From Aristolochia californica (lineage: Eukaryota > Streptophyta > Magnoliopsida > Piperales > Aristolochiaceae): a DNA stretch of 64,000 bases. The position numbers and the translations under genes are program-made. Location: assembly GCA_029961685.1 (NCBI GenBank), contig JARWKL010000001.1:60499314-60563313 (forward strand). The letters are read 5' to 3'. This document shows, one piece after another, positions 22,369 to 33,700 of the stretch (within the stretch, counting starts at the first letter, position 1; the number at the start of each line of letters is the position of its first letter). The notes under the pieces are model-generated. The model had not been told where the DNA came from. It saw only the letters and a program-made list of their open reading frames with translations, and searched no databases.

Positions 22369-22812
22369 ATGGCGAATCTGAAGCCACTGCTCATGAAGAG
22401 AAGAACCTGGGCGTGCCTCTTTGTTCTCGTGTACGGGCTTCTTCTCTCCTCGTCGTGGAACCTCATCCGCTCCATAGTTTACTGGTACAACACCACTACC
22501 ACCGACGTGGTTGTCCGGTGGCCAGCGCTGTATGCCTCAGTTCTCTTCGGGGCTGTGTTCGGTCTCCTTGCCATGGTGAGCGCTCTCACCGTGGCTATCC
22601 CTGCGACTGTTGTTACCTGGATCACTGCCCTCGTTCTCCTCGCCTTCGCCGGGCAGCCTCGCCGGTCGCTCGTTCTCGAGGGGAGGAAGATCACCGCAGA
22701 TATCGCCGCTTTGGCCATTAAGATTCTTCTCAAAGAAGGGAACCTCGTCGCTGCCGTCTGCGCCTTTCTGAGCTTCGTCGCGCTGTTTCGCAACCATGGG
22801 GGGGAGGATTGA
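22369..22812 (+). CDS. Small plant multi-pass membrane protein, unknown function
   Basis: Intronless, 147 residues. Hydrophobic segments at about 14-34, 52-72, 77-97 and 125-141 suggest three or four membrane helices, with a basic N terminus (MANLKPLLMKRRTW) and a short hydrophilic loop with Arg/Lys/Glu (QPRRSLVLEGRKIT) before the last helix. I remember closely similar short proteins annotated as uncharacterised transmembrane proteins in other plants, but no function. High GC and the near-ATG TATA-like element support a real gene. Confidence 0.85.
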   Translation: MANLKPLLMKRRTWACLFVLVYGLLLSSSWNLIRSIVYWYNTTTTDVVVRWPALYASVLFGAVFGLLAMVSALTVAIPATVVTWITALVLLAFAGQPRRSLVLEGRKITADIAALAIKILLKEGNLVAAVCAFLSFVALFRNHGGED

Positions 22813-24799
22813 TTGCCTGAACGGTTACTCGATCCACACGCCTCACGGTGCCGTCTGTTAGGGTTTTGGGTTGGAGGATAAATATTCGTTTTTCGGATTT
22901 TGTTCTTCAATTCCCAATCAATCTGCAGCACTGCTCTGCGATTTTGAGAAGCCAAGCGGAATCTTCTCTGCTGACCATTTGTAATCTCGAAAAACTTTGT
23001 TGTATAAATTATCGAAGCGATTTTTTTCACGATTGCTCTGCCTCCTGTTTTTTTTTTCCATCGTATTTACAGATTTCGGAGAAGAACTTCATACCAAAAA
23101 AAAAAATCCGATTTCGGAGATGAAATGTTTGGGATTCGTAATCAACAATTTAATGATGTTAGCAATCTGAGACTCTTAAACTGAATTCATCCGACGTTTA
23201 ATCTGCTTCAACCGCTAAAAGGAAAAAAAAATCTCCACTCATCGTAGATAAAATTTCTTCAAGAAAATAGTGAGGATAGAGTTGTTCAGGATAATTAGAT
23301 AAAAGCGTGGATAATAAATAAATATTTTAAAAATCAATCTAATTTTTACATTAAAAAGTTTAATTCATTTTTTAATAAAATAATCATAAGGATCTTCTTA
23401 AAACTTATATATGAGAAAGGAAGCAGTTGTTGTTCATCTTATTACCTTCAAATTTTCTCTTTCCTTTCCCTGCTTTTATTCATAAATCAAAAGCTATATG
23501 GTTCCTTTCTGTGTTCTTCTGCTCATGAAATGTCCAAGATTTGGACAGATACATTAAAGATTGAGAAACAAGCAAAAGAACTGCATCAGAAAATTCTGCA
23601 AGGCCCTACCCAGATTTGTTTGTATATGTGTATTAGCATTGGGGGTGGTCTCCCACGATCATAGGATGAAAAAACCTATTTCTCATTTAAATGGGGGCGA
23701 CAAACTTCATTGCGAAAATGGTATTTGAGCTGTTGGATCAGCGCAAAAGATAGATTAACCGATGCCATACTCTTAGGAAAAGCTAGTGGCTAACTTACAC
23801 TTTGAAGTGATTTCTTATCTTCTCTCTGGCTCAACGAAGAGGAAGATCCCTTTTAAGTATCTTCAAATTCCTCTTTGATGTCACCATTCGTGGTCCCCTT
23901 TTTCATCTTCCTGAGCCTGACTGAGAGGAAGAGAGTATCCTCTCATCATTCGTCATCCTCTCGTTTCTTGCTGCCATCACTGTCTTCCTCACCGCCAATG
24001 GTACAAAGTATCTTTCTCTCATTTTTCTTTCCTCTCGCTATCTACTCTCTTTGGAAGAACCCTTTTGCTCCCCAGAGATTTTCACCGGAGATGATGAGAC
24101 GAGGTGGATTGATCCCCCTCATTACTGGAAAAAAAAAGTCTACCAGTGTGTCCCTCTTTCTAAAAATTAACAATTATTTTTAAATATAATAACTATTTTA
24201 TTTTTATTGAATTCTTATCTTATTTGGAGCGATGCCATATTCTAAAATACAACATAAATATAATAATACCAAGGCATCGAGTATAAAAGATTAGTTATCC
24301 GTAGTCCAGAGATCAGAGCACTTGTTGGCCTACAAATGGAGAAGAAGAATATGCAACAGTGTCCGATTGTTTTTTATCTCCGGATAGGTCGTGCGCAAGA
24401 TTCTTCGTTCTTTGTCAGTGGTAAGCATCTCTCCTTGGACATATCCTGCAACCTTTCCAAGTTCCTGAGATGTGATTCGAGGAAATAAGAAGCATTTTCT
24501 CTGGCCAGGTGAGCAAGAGGACGAAATGGAGGGAGGTGATTTTTGTCCCATTTCATCTCGTCCTTTTCTCTCACTCAGTGGAGAGAGCGAGGGAATAATA
24601 AAGGTGACGTGAGAAACATAATCGCCATTCGCCATCGAAATGCCGAGACTAAAGAGAGAAAGACAGAAAAGGGGGAAGAGTGACTGGAGGAGATGCTTCC
24701 TCAGCCTGGGGATATATATGCTTCTTCTTTACGCAGATTTTGTTGCAGTCGATTTGCTACATTTTCTGTTCTGGGTATTCTGTTTCCAGACCTTTCAAG
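22813..24799. other. Intergenic plus 5' leader of the epimerase-family gene
   Basis: AT-rich DNA with no supported gene. Toward the right end an untranslated exon is likely: its donor is AAG|GTAATATT at 24799/24800. Short ATG frames at 23875-24183 and, on the minus strand, 24330-24635 show no recognisable features and I did not call them. Confidence 0.45.
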
Positions 24800-24912
24800 G
24801 TAATATTCTTCCAGAACGGAACTTGTTTGGGTTTTTTGCCCGCGGTGTGCCGCTTTGCTGTTGGTTTATTAATATCTGTTTGGATGATATTTGTGGTGTT
24901 GTGTGGTTTCAG
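24800..24912 (+). other. Probable 5' UTR intron of epimerase-family gene
   Basis: GTAATATT donor and TGGTTTCAG acceptor, 113 bases. Splicing it puts the preceding exon into a frame with a stop and no ATG, so translation should begin at the ATG at 24976. Confidence 0.5.
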
Positions 24913-24975
24913 CTGGAGTGGAGCAAGGGGAAACCGTTTGTCAGGAACCTAAGGTCCCGACTGCGTCCCAAACAG

Positions 24976-27900
24976 ATGCCTCTTAACATTATCCACGACA
25001 CCGATGGACTACCCAGAGTTCTGTTAACCGAGCCCGGTGGATCATCAGCAGAGGTGGGTCTCATGTATTTTGTTTATTTTTTGCAATATAATCTCATTTC
25101 GTTCACCTTGTTTCAAGATTAAGTCATCTTTTTTGTATTTTTGAGCGAGCGAACGACTGAGAGAGAGAGAGAGAGAGAGAGATAGAGCAACATGCACAGG
25201 TCGTCTGTTTTACATTGGGTTATTATATCTTAAATAGCTTATTGGATGGAGACTGCATGCTGAAGGTAGAAGTCACTTTAGACGAAACATCATGTTCGTA
25301 TATATAAACAGAAAGGAAATTCTCTGTGCTGTGAGCGCAGTCGAACCACAAAGTAACGGGAAAGGATCAAAAGTGCATGGAGAGTCGCATAGACTCAATC
25401 TTTTCTCCTTTGAAGCCTTAGCCTTTGATTTTCTCTCTCTCTTTTATTCGTTCATCTTTCCCAAAATTTTCATGACTGCCGGTCTAAATAGAGAAGGCGA
25501 TCGATTGCAATGAAAAGGAGAACTCATGGTTAAAAACACTCTGTTCAATACAGTATTTAGAAAAGGCTCAGAAGAAGCCTTTATGTAATAATGCTCGTTT
25601 GGTATTGCTCTTGGGATAAACTGAGGCTAGAGATGGGTTTTGTGTGGTAGAAACTAGAAAAGGCAACTTCCTGAAAGTAATCCTTTTTAGTTTGGTCAGT
25701 TTCTCGCAAATCCATGGTGTCTTTTTTTTCTTTTTTGTTCTTCTATTCCCTTGAAGAACACAAATGTTTGGGTGAAATAAGCAAGACTTAGTGGAGATGT
25801 TCTCAATTCTTCAGGTAGCAACAGGAAGATGGTTTTAGATACTTGCAATAAAATATCAATACATCATCCTGGCATGAACGGAGCATTTCTATGTAGTTCT
25901 AAATTGTTTTTGAAAGGGGTTAACTTGTTGCAGGTGCTCCTTTATGGTGGGCAAGTTGTGTCATGGAAAAATAACCGCAAGGAAGAACTCCTGTTTATGA
26001 GCAGCAAGGTATAAATCAATCTGGTCACATAGCTTAAATTTGTTTTCTATCTTGTTTTCTTCTTGTATATTACAGGTGCATGCATGTCTTCCCTATGTAT
26101 TGGTATGATACTGTATTTATCGGACCAAATTTCAAATGAACCTCACAGGTAGAACATGACAATTGAAGGGATTTCATTAATGAATAATAGGGCAACCTAC
26201 AGGTCCCTGATATTAGGAAGAATGACAAGTTTTTTAATAAAAATAATAGCTATTTTTTATAAAAATAAAAAAAATAGTGTGCGAGATACTGATTTCTTTT
26301 CACTGTTTGTTTGTTTAGAGGTTATTTTCATATATCCAGGAACAAATTTAGCTTAAAAACAATTGTTTCAGCACGTAGGTTATTTATGTAATCAATGGCA
26401 ACTCATGTCAAAAAGATATATATTAGAAGCAAACTGCTGGTATGTACTTTCTGGTTATGCTCCATCACATAGAGCCTCTAATTGTATTTGAATGAAGTGC
26501 CCTCTCTGTCACAGGCTATTTTGAAACCTCCAAAAGCCATCAGAGGAGGAATCCCAATCTTCTTTCCTCAGGTTTTTCTTTTGTATATTTTCCTCTTTCA
26601 GAACTCTACATGGATCTAAGAAATCCATGGCTTAGGTTGGTTTACTATAGTTTTTTTTTTCTTTTTCCCATTAACAGTTTGGCAATTTTGGGTCACTCGA
26701 GCTACATGGATTTGCAAGAAACCGATTGTGGGTTTTATGTAGCTCTTCACCACTTCCACCGACTAATGACCAGTCATCTGTTGATCTTCTTTTGAAATCA
26801 ACAGATGAGGATCTCAAAACATGGCCACACAGGTATTCCTTGTGTAAAGTCTTAATTGTCATTATTTTCAAAAAACAAAAAAAGAAGTTTCTATTGTCAT
26901 ATTTATTGATAGAAAAAATATTTGTTGTTGAAAAATTTCTGTTACAGTTTTGAGTTGCGGCTTCATATTTCACTGGATGCTGGTAAGCTGACTCTGATTC
27001 CTCGAGTTAGAAATACTGACAGCAGAGCCTTATCCTTCACATTTGGAATTCGAAACTACCTGTCTGTTTCAGATATCAGGTTTGTTGGCGTTGTACTGTG
27101 GTGCTATTTGAATCAATGCAGTTAGTGTAATTTTTGCTTGGAAATTCATTTATATGTGAATTTACTGGTTGGGTCCATTTCTTTTGATAGTGGCAAATTC
27201 CAAAGATATTTTACTTCTATTTCTTTTCAGAGAAGTTGCATGATGCAGTTTCATTTGCAGTGAAGTGCGTGTGGAAGGTTTGGAGACACTGGACTACTTT
27301 GACAATCTGATGCAAAGAGAGAGGGTCACTGAGCAGGCTGATGCAGTTACTTTTGATGGAGAGGTAGTTTAAATGCTTTTTATTGTATTTTCAGGCTTCT
27401 ACAAACTGTCTGGCACAATAGGCACCAAAAACAAGAGCTTCCATGGATTTTAATAAACTATAGTGCAGGTCATGTACTAAAATGGATTCATGTAAACCAT
27501 AATAGTTCAAAGCACAAAAAGCTACAATGAATTCTATGCTGAGAGTTCTGGTTTTCTTCGATACTAAAAGAAATGTAGGTCATGCACAAGTGCAAAGCTC
27601 ACAAAGTATGTAAACTTATACCAGATTTAGAGAAAAAACATGGGTCATTCATTAGGTTAGCTAGATTAAGATTCAAGCTGTACTAAGGACATCTTAGTGT
27701 TTGACGTCTTTTTTCCTATCATCAACAGTTTTATATGTGTCTATAATCAGGTAGATCGTGCATATTTGAGTACACCAACAAAGGTTGCCATCATAGACCA
27801 TGAGAAGAAAAGAACGTTTGTGCTCAGGAAAGAGGGCCTGCCTGATGCTGGTTTGTAGCCCAGCCACTGGAACCTTTTCTAATTTGAGTCAAATGGCTTT

Positions 27901-28152
27901 TTGGCCGTCCATAAGCATTAGTCATTCTGTGCAGCTGTTTGGAACCCATGGGACAAGAAGGCAAAGGCTTTGGCAGATTTTGGGGATGAGGATTATAAGA
28001 CTATGTTATGTGTGGACTCTGCTGCTATTGAAAATCCAATTGTGCTCAAACCCTTTGAAGAGTGGAAGGGTCGGCAAGAGCTTTCAACTGTCTCATCTAG
28101 CTACTGCAGTGGGCAGTTGGATCCCCAAAAGGTTCTCCAAGGTTTATCCTGA
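24976..28152 (+). CDS. Aldose-1-epimerase family protein (putative glucose-6-phosphate 1-epimerase-like)
   Basis: Eight coding exons: 24976-25053, 25934-26008, 26515-26571, 26678-26832, 26948-27079, 27261-27363, 27751-27850, 27935-28152; 305 residues, in frame throughout. Family blocks in order: VLLYGGQVVSWKN, AIRGGIPIFFPQFGNFG, ELHGFARNRLW (His80), FTFGIRNYLSVSDI, VRVEGLETLDYFDNL, VWNPWDKKAKALADFG, MLCVDSAAIENPI. The family interconverts alpha and beta hexose-6-phosphates in the cytosol. In most members I remember, the FTFGIRNY segment has His (ALHTY or similar), the second catalytic His of the mutarotase fold; here it is Arg157, so activity is doubtful. Convergent with the CHI-fold gene, about 400 bases between stop codons. 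A GA microsatellite lies in intron 1. Confidence 0.92.
25159..25182 (+). repeat. (GA)n microsatellite in intron
   Basis: About twelve GA units in intron 1 of the epimerase-family gene. Confidence 0.85.
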
Positions 28153-28559
28153 TCCTTTTTGTTCAGGGGAAAATGGAAATTTTATGTAATATGACCTTTT
28201 TTATAGATAAATGTTGGGTGCCTCTTTCTCTTGTTGTATGTATACCGGTAGCTATTTGTGGTTTTTGCTTGCTTGGTGGATTTATTCAGCTTAAACCATG
28301 TGGATCGTGAGCTTTCGACATCTCACTGTAAGTTTTTGCCATTGTTGGATCGACTCTTTAAACAATATTTCCCATCAAATCAAACCAAAACATGCTTCAG
28401 TTTTACCTTTCTAACTCAAATACATTATCCAAGAGTAATTCAGAAATGGGATGACAAACACAACATCTGCATCTGGGAGGAAATACTTAGCTGCTCTAAT
28501 TTTTCATTACATAACCAAGGTAAGTGATTGCTGTTATTCTTACCATTTGTCTGGTATTA

Positions 28560-29871
28560 TTAGAAGAGGGAAAGTAGGGATGCTCCAAATCTTTCTTTCG
28601 CGTCCTTGTCAAAGGGGTCATCTCCCAAGTACATGTGAAAGTAGGCCCTGCATAGCAGCTCGCTTTCAACTGTGCTTATGACCTCATCCTTCACTGCACC
28701 CACCATATGATAAAATGTGTCAATGTATAACCAATATTATATGTTTATAAATGTTGTTTCTTTTTCTGTTTTTTGAATGTATATATCATAGATAGCCAAA
28801 GCTGAGTATTTACCTTTTGTCCGGATGACAAATCCTGGAAGTTTGGTTATTTCAATAACTGATCCAGGTGATAGTTTGATGGCATCTGATGCTGCTCCCA
28901 TGACCCTTTTTGTATCATACAGAACAATGAAATTGTGCAAGGTAATTAGTCCTCAAACATTTGCATAGAACATCCCCAGTTATAAAAACTCAACTGTAGA
29001 AAATTGTACTTGGGAAGTAGTTTTTTTTTAAAAAAAATTCTTTCCCTAGATTTAGAAAGTAAGTTCAAGATCTTTTTGAGGAGAGTTTGAAATTACTTGT
29101 TGGCAAGGTCCTCGTTCTTTCGGCCTCCATTGATCTTCTTTATGGATGCACCAAGGCCTTCATCAAAGTTCTTCTTGATCATGTTCATTGTGAGACCACT
29201 GAAGACAATGACCAGCTTCATTGTCATCGGCACATCGCTATCAATGGCTATCTCATACATCTGCTTAGTGGGTTTTTCAGGAGCTGTGCTGATCTTTGAT
29301 TTTAGGACCTCCTTCAGCTTCTCTTTGTCTGCATACACCCCTGTTCATTGACAGATCCAGCAATATAATTGATTTAATCATCTCTTGTTAGTTTGGTTTC
29401 AGAAGCTTGATAGGAGAAAATCAATTTGATCTGAATTTAGAAGAATAGATTCAATAGCAGAAACAAGTGTAGATCAGGTATGAGATAGATGACTGAGACT
29501 AGCACAACATAAGCTACTTGATACGGGAGAACAGATTATATGCTCCTGTTTGGAAACTCTCTACTGCTAATATGATTCAATGAAGACATACCAAAGGCAT
29601 ATATTTTGATCCCCAAGCCAAGAACACTCTTCTTCCTCATGCCAACTGCGTTAAGCTGCTTCCCATCTTCCAGTTTGACAGGGAAGGAAACCCCAGTCTT
29701 TGGTTCAGTTTCTGTTCCCACTTCTTCTTTTCCCTCTTTGCATACTCCCGTTTCCACTCCTTTGACCTCCTTCTCCACCATAGGGGGCTGTGGTAACTCA
29801 GATGTCTTAAATTTGGCAATATCATCCTTTGGGGTGGCCTCCACGGCTCTCTCTCCAATGAAAGGTGCCAT
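28560..29871 (-). CDS. Chalcone-isomerase-fold protein (CHI-like / fatty-acid-binding type)
   Basis: Four exons: 29871-29592, 29340-29097, 28905-28814, 28693-28560; 249 residues. The first 60 residues are charged and poorly conserved; the CHI-fold domain follows: TGVSFPVKLEDGKQL, VGMRKKSVLGLGIKIYAFG, MTMKLVIVFSGLTMNMIKKN, KVMGAASDAIKLSPGSVIEI, LPGFVIRTK and the closing SELLCRAYFHMYLGDDPFD. That RKKS...GLGIKIYAFG pattern belongs to the non-enzymatic CHI-like/FAP branch rather than true chalcone isomerases, as far as I can judge. FAP proteins bind fatty acids in plastids, but I see no obvious transit peptide in this model. The ATG at 29869-29871 is the first in frame. A TATATAAA box lies about 80 bases upstream (29950-29957). 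Confidence 0.9.
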
Positions 29872-29949
29872 ATCTCTGCTTTGATTGGAAGAAGGCAAAG
29901 GCAAATGGAGTGGGGATTGGTGAATGACCTAAAAGCTGTTGTTGATTCC

Positions 29950-29957
29950 ATTTATAT
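29950..29957 (-). promoter_or_regulatory. TATA box of CHI-like gene
   Basis: Reads TATATAAA on the minus strand, 79 bases upstream of the start codon, at the expected spacing for a short leader. Confidence 0.55.
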
Positions 29958-29971
29958 AGTGGTGAAGGCAT

Positions 29972-30787
29972 CTGGGAGCACATTTCTATGTGAACATTAA
30001 TTTGTCATTGGTGTTATTGAATAACTGAATGATGTTACAGGTGTGATACCCTTTCTTAAATGGCATGGATGTGAACTCACACATCTCAAAGTCTTTAATG
30101 GACAGATATAACCAGTCAAAATATGGGATTGTTGTCTACTTATCTATGAATTATAAATTGCAGTTCCCAATTCCTGGTAAGTTACCAAGACCTACATATC
30201 TATGCTGCTGAATAACTCTTATTTTAATCGGTAAAGAGACATCAGCTATCTTGTCACCTTATAAGTTGTTCAATGTGCATCAGTACAGGAAAATTGAGAT
30301 AAATTAAATGTGGGATAGGAAAATAATTTTATTTTTATGAGTCTTTTTATCTTTTAATAGGTAAAAAAATAAAGTAAATCAACTCTTGTTTCTTCCCTTG
30401 AGAATTGGAATCACCTTCTTGTTTGTTCTCTTCTTTGGACATTCGTTTGTATAGACTCTATCTAGGGTTCATAGAATATACCGTCAAAATATATGTAAAA
30501 TCAAACTGGGCAAGCACGGCTTGTCCGGCCAGTTCTATATGATTGGTACTAATACAAGGGAACGGAAATTTCCAAGCGAAAACCAAGTTAATTCAGTTAG
30601 TGTTGTCCTACTTCGGTTAGATGAAAGTTTAAGTTACCAACCAACAACTCGGCTTAGAGGCACCAGCTCTAGAGGAAATTCTGTTCACTTGCTGCAGATT
30701 TTCAGCTATCACCTTGGCCTTGTTGCTGATGAAATAAGGGGCCTTCATTTCAAATCATGTGGGATGAGGGATAATTTGAACTTGGTA
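29972..30787. other. Intergenic
   Basis: CHI-like upstream DNA and 3' flank of the MurJ-like gene. A plus-strand frame at 30521-30826 overlaps the MurJ-like terminal exon and looks incidental. Confidence 0.45.
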
Positions 30788-33700
30788 CTATGTTATATGG
30801 AAGCATGCAAAATTCATCAACTTTGACAATGTTTGCGAAAAGGATCTCGTCAACTTCATTCTGGGAAATTGGAAAATCAGGAGAGGAACAGAAAATGTAA
30901 AAAGCCCAAAAAGAGAAGCAAAGGCAATGGATAGGAATTCGGACAATCTAAAACACCTGCAATCGAAAACCAAATCATGTAAGTATTCAGATAAAGTATT
31001 TGCATCAACCAGGACAGTATTTAGGACTGTTCAAAAACCACTAAGAGAATCTACCTCAAGAGCAGCATAGAAGAAAGAAAGCAATCCAGCATCTTGTAAG
31101 CAATCAGCGTAACATATCCCGAGATGATGGAACAAGTGATCAGCAATGCTAGAAGGCGAATGGATTCAGTAAATTCAACTAAACCTGAACATAAAACCAG
31201 TTTGTGAAGATTGTTAGCTCCTGGAGGCAGAAACATAGAAAAGTAGAGACGAAGGGGGTGGTTGAATAGGTTTATATGTGCACTATTGTTAAAACTTTTT
31301 CTCTAATGCCTTGGGTAAATGCTCCTTTTGTGGGTAATTTTATTTGCAAGTTAATTTTACTATTCAAGATAGATACAAAACATTACCCACACGTATACAC
31401 AATTAATTTTAATAGGGATTTGAATCCTTATTACGGGTTGTTAATCCACTTGAAAGTGCTTTGCATTTTGGACTTGACTCAATAACTCTTCATTGCAAAG
31501 CAGCACTTACAACTTGAGTCACAAAACCAAATTACAACAATGGCTACACAAGCCTTCCTCAACTCCCCTTGGCTAGACAAGTCAAGTTACACCAATGCCC
31601 ACAAAGGGACTTTTCAACCACACACTAGGCTACACACACCTAGACTCACTAAGAGATTTTCGGCAGCTCAACTAGGCTAGACAAGCCTAGATCCACAAAA
31701 GAGATTTTTTCAGCTTACTAGACTCTAGACCCACAAGGATTTTTCAACAACTCAACTAGGATACACAAGCCTAGACTTACAAAGGGATTTTCAACTTACT
31801 AGGCTACATGAGCCAATGCCCACAAAGAGATTTTCAGTTCATTGGGCTACACGAGCCAATACCCACAAAGAAATTTTTCTACCACACAACCTAAGTCACA
31901 GATGTTTTACAATTTGTTGTGATTGAGATGGAGTTGTCTACGTAAGGCTTGTTTGATACATAAGCAAGGTTTCCTTGCTTTACAATCTAGCACACTAAAT
32001 GCCTCTTAATAGGCAAATTCAACAATGAGCACAAAAATAATTACAGCCCAACTAATATGACCTACCAATGAATATAGCACCTCGAGGATAATGCAAACAT
32101 AATAAATTTGAAATTCAAGATCAACTGTGCAAATCCAAATGAAGATGTGAAAATTAAAGCTCACTTTATAAAGGTTGAATTTGAAAATACTAGCTCATAT
32201 GAATACGAAGTTCAATTGAGGGAGGATTCAAAGTTCAGTAAAGAGCCAATGCAACAATAGATTTGAAACTAAAAGTTCTAGTTTGCTTAGCCCGAGAGAT
32301 TGGCTCAACAAATAAGTTAGGGTATACAAATTGATCTAAAAATCAAGAAGAATATTTCTAGCACGATATCAAACTAAAATAAACATGGATTTAAGAATAA
32401 AAGCTTAGAATAATTAGCGATTTTCAAAATTACTAGGAAATGAGCCTTTGAACACAAGAGAAGATCTTTACAAAAGATTTGAAGATGAGAAAACACTTGG
32501 GAGAAGGAAGCTCCAAGGTGGCTTAAGGTGTTCCACTTGATTTTTCACTTCCATGCACTAAGTTATTTCTCAAATGGGTTGTGAAGGCTATTTATAGGCT
32601 CAAAAACATTTTCTCTGTTATTGGAACATTGGGCATCAATAAAAAAAATCAAGAGAACCGTTTTTGGAACTTTGAGAATATTAAAAAATTGCAGAACATC
32701 TAAATCGATTAAGCTTTCTTTGGCCTTAATCGATTAGGAGCTCTAACCGCTCCTTTTTTTTTTAAATTCTGGAGCTCTTAATTGGTTAAGGCTTCTTTGG
32801 CTTTAATTGACCAAGGCTCTCTTAAGGACAAAGGCAGCTTATTTGATCAAGAGACCTTCAAACAAACTCTTCTCTGCTTAATTGATTAAAACAAATCGAA
32901 TTTCTGCTTACCCGATTATGGGCTTTTTAGGAGATATTTTCTGAGCTTCAAATCAACTCTAAACCTTGTAAAACCTTTGTTATGAGCTACTCCCTATGAC
33001 ATTTTTTTTTTTTAGTCACTACAACCTATGACATCTCTCCAAGGTTTCCTAAAAGATTGTGGTCCAACAGCTCTTCCGTGAGCATACCCCAAGCAGCATT
33101 CCTCATATCTACCTTTTATTCTCCTTGATAAGAGATGCAAGAGAGTTAAGGCTGACAACACAGTCACTGTTGATGTTGCAAGTACCTGAAAAAATAAGAT
33201 GAGCCTCATTGGGTAGCTTTAAAAAAATCTAGTGGGCCCCATAAAACTGCAACATACCAGTCCTTGAGCTCCAAGGCCAAACTTGACAGTGAAAAGCCAA
33301 TCTAAGAATGCATTCAAAATAATAGCAACACCACTGATGATGAACGGCTGCTGCCCATCTCCAAGTGCATAAAACACCATAACAAGCAATTCTCTGATAA
33401 CATAGAATGGTGAACCTATAGAATCTGCAGGGCAATTGGATCAACTAGATTAACAATTCATATAGTAACATTATTTGCCTCTGTAGCACCAACATGAAGA
33501 AAATATATAAATAAATTAACAAGTTGGATACTTACAACAGACAAGTAAAGAAGACACAAGAGCAGTAGCTGTAGAATCAAATGCAAACCGTTGGAAGAAC
33601 AAATATATTATTGGACGTGCTAGTACACACATAGATGTTGAGATTGCAAAGACTAACACCTGTGATAGAGTACTGCAAAAGTCAAATCTTTACAAGGATC

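Noticed and set aside
23875..24635. Two small ATG frames before the epimerase-family gene
   Set aside because: Ser/Phe-rich, no conserved features; they lie in presumed promoter and leader DNA.
24640..24799. Upstream ATG at 24640 as the epimerase start
   Set aside because: Splicing the 24800-24912 intron puts it out of frame; family proteins start close to MPLNI at 24976.
30521..30826. Plus-strand 101-codon frame
   Set aside because: Overlaps the end of the MurJ-like terminal exon and shows no domain or signal.
31560..31900. Regularly spaced repeats that might suggest a CRISPR-like array
   Set aside because: Plant nuclear intron, units are degenerate and directly tandem with no unique spacers.
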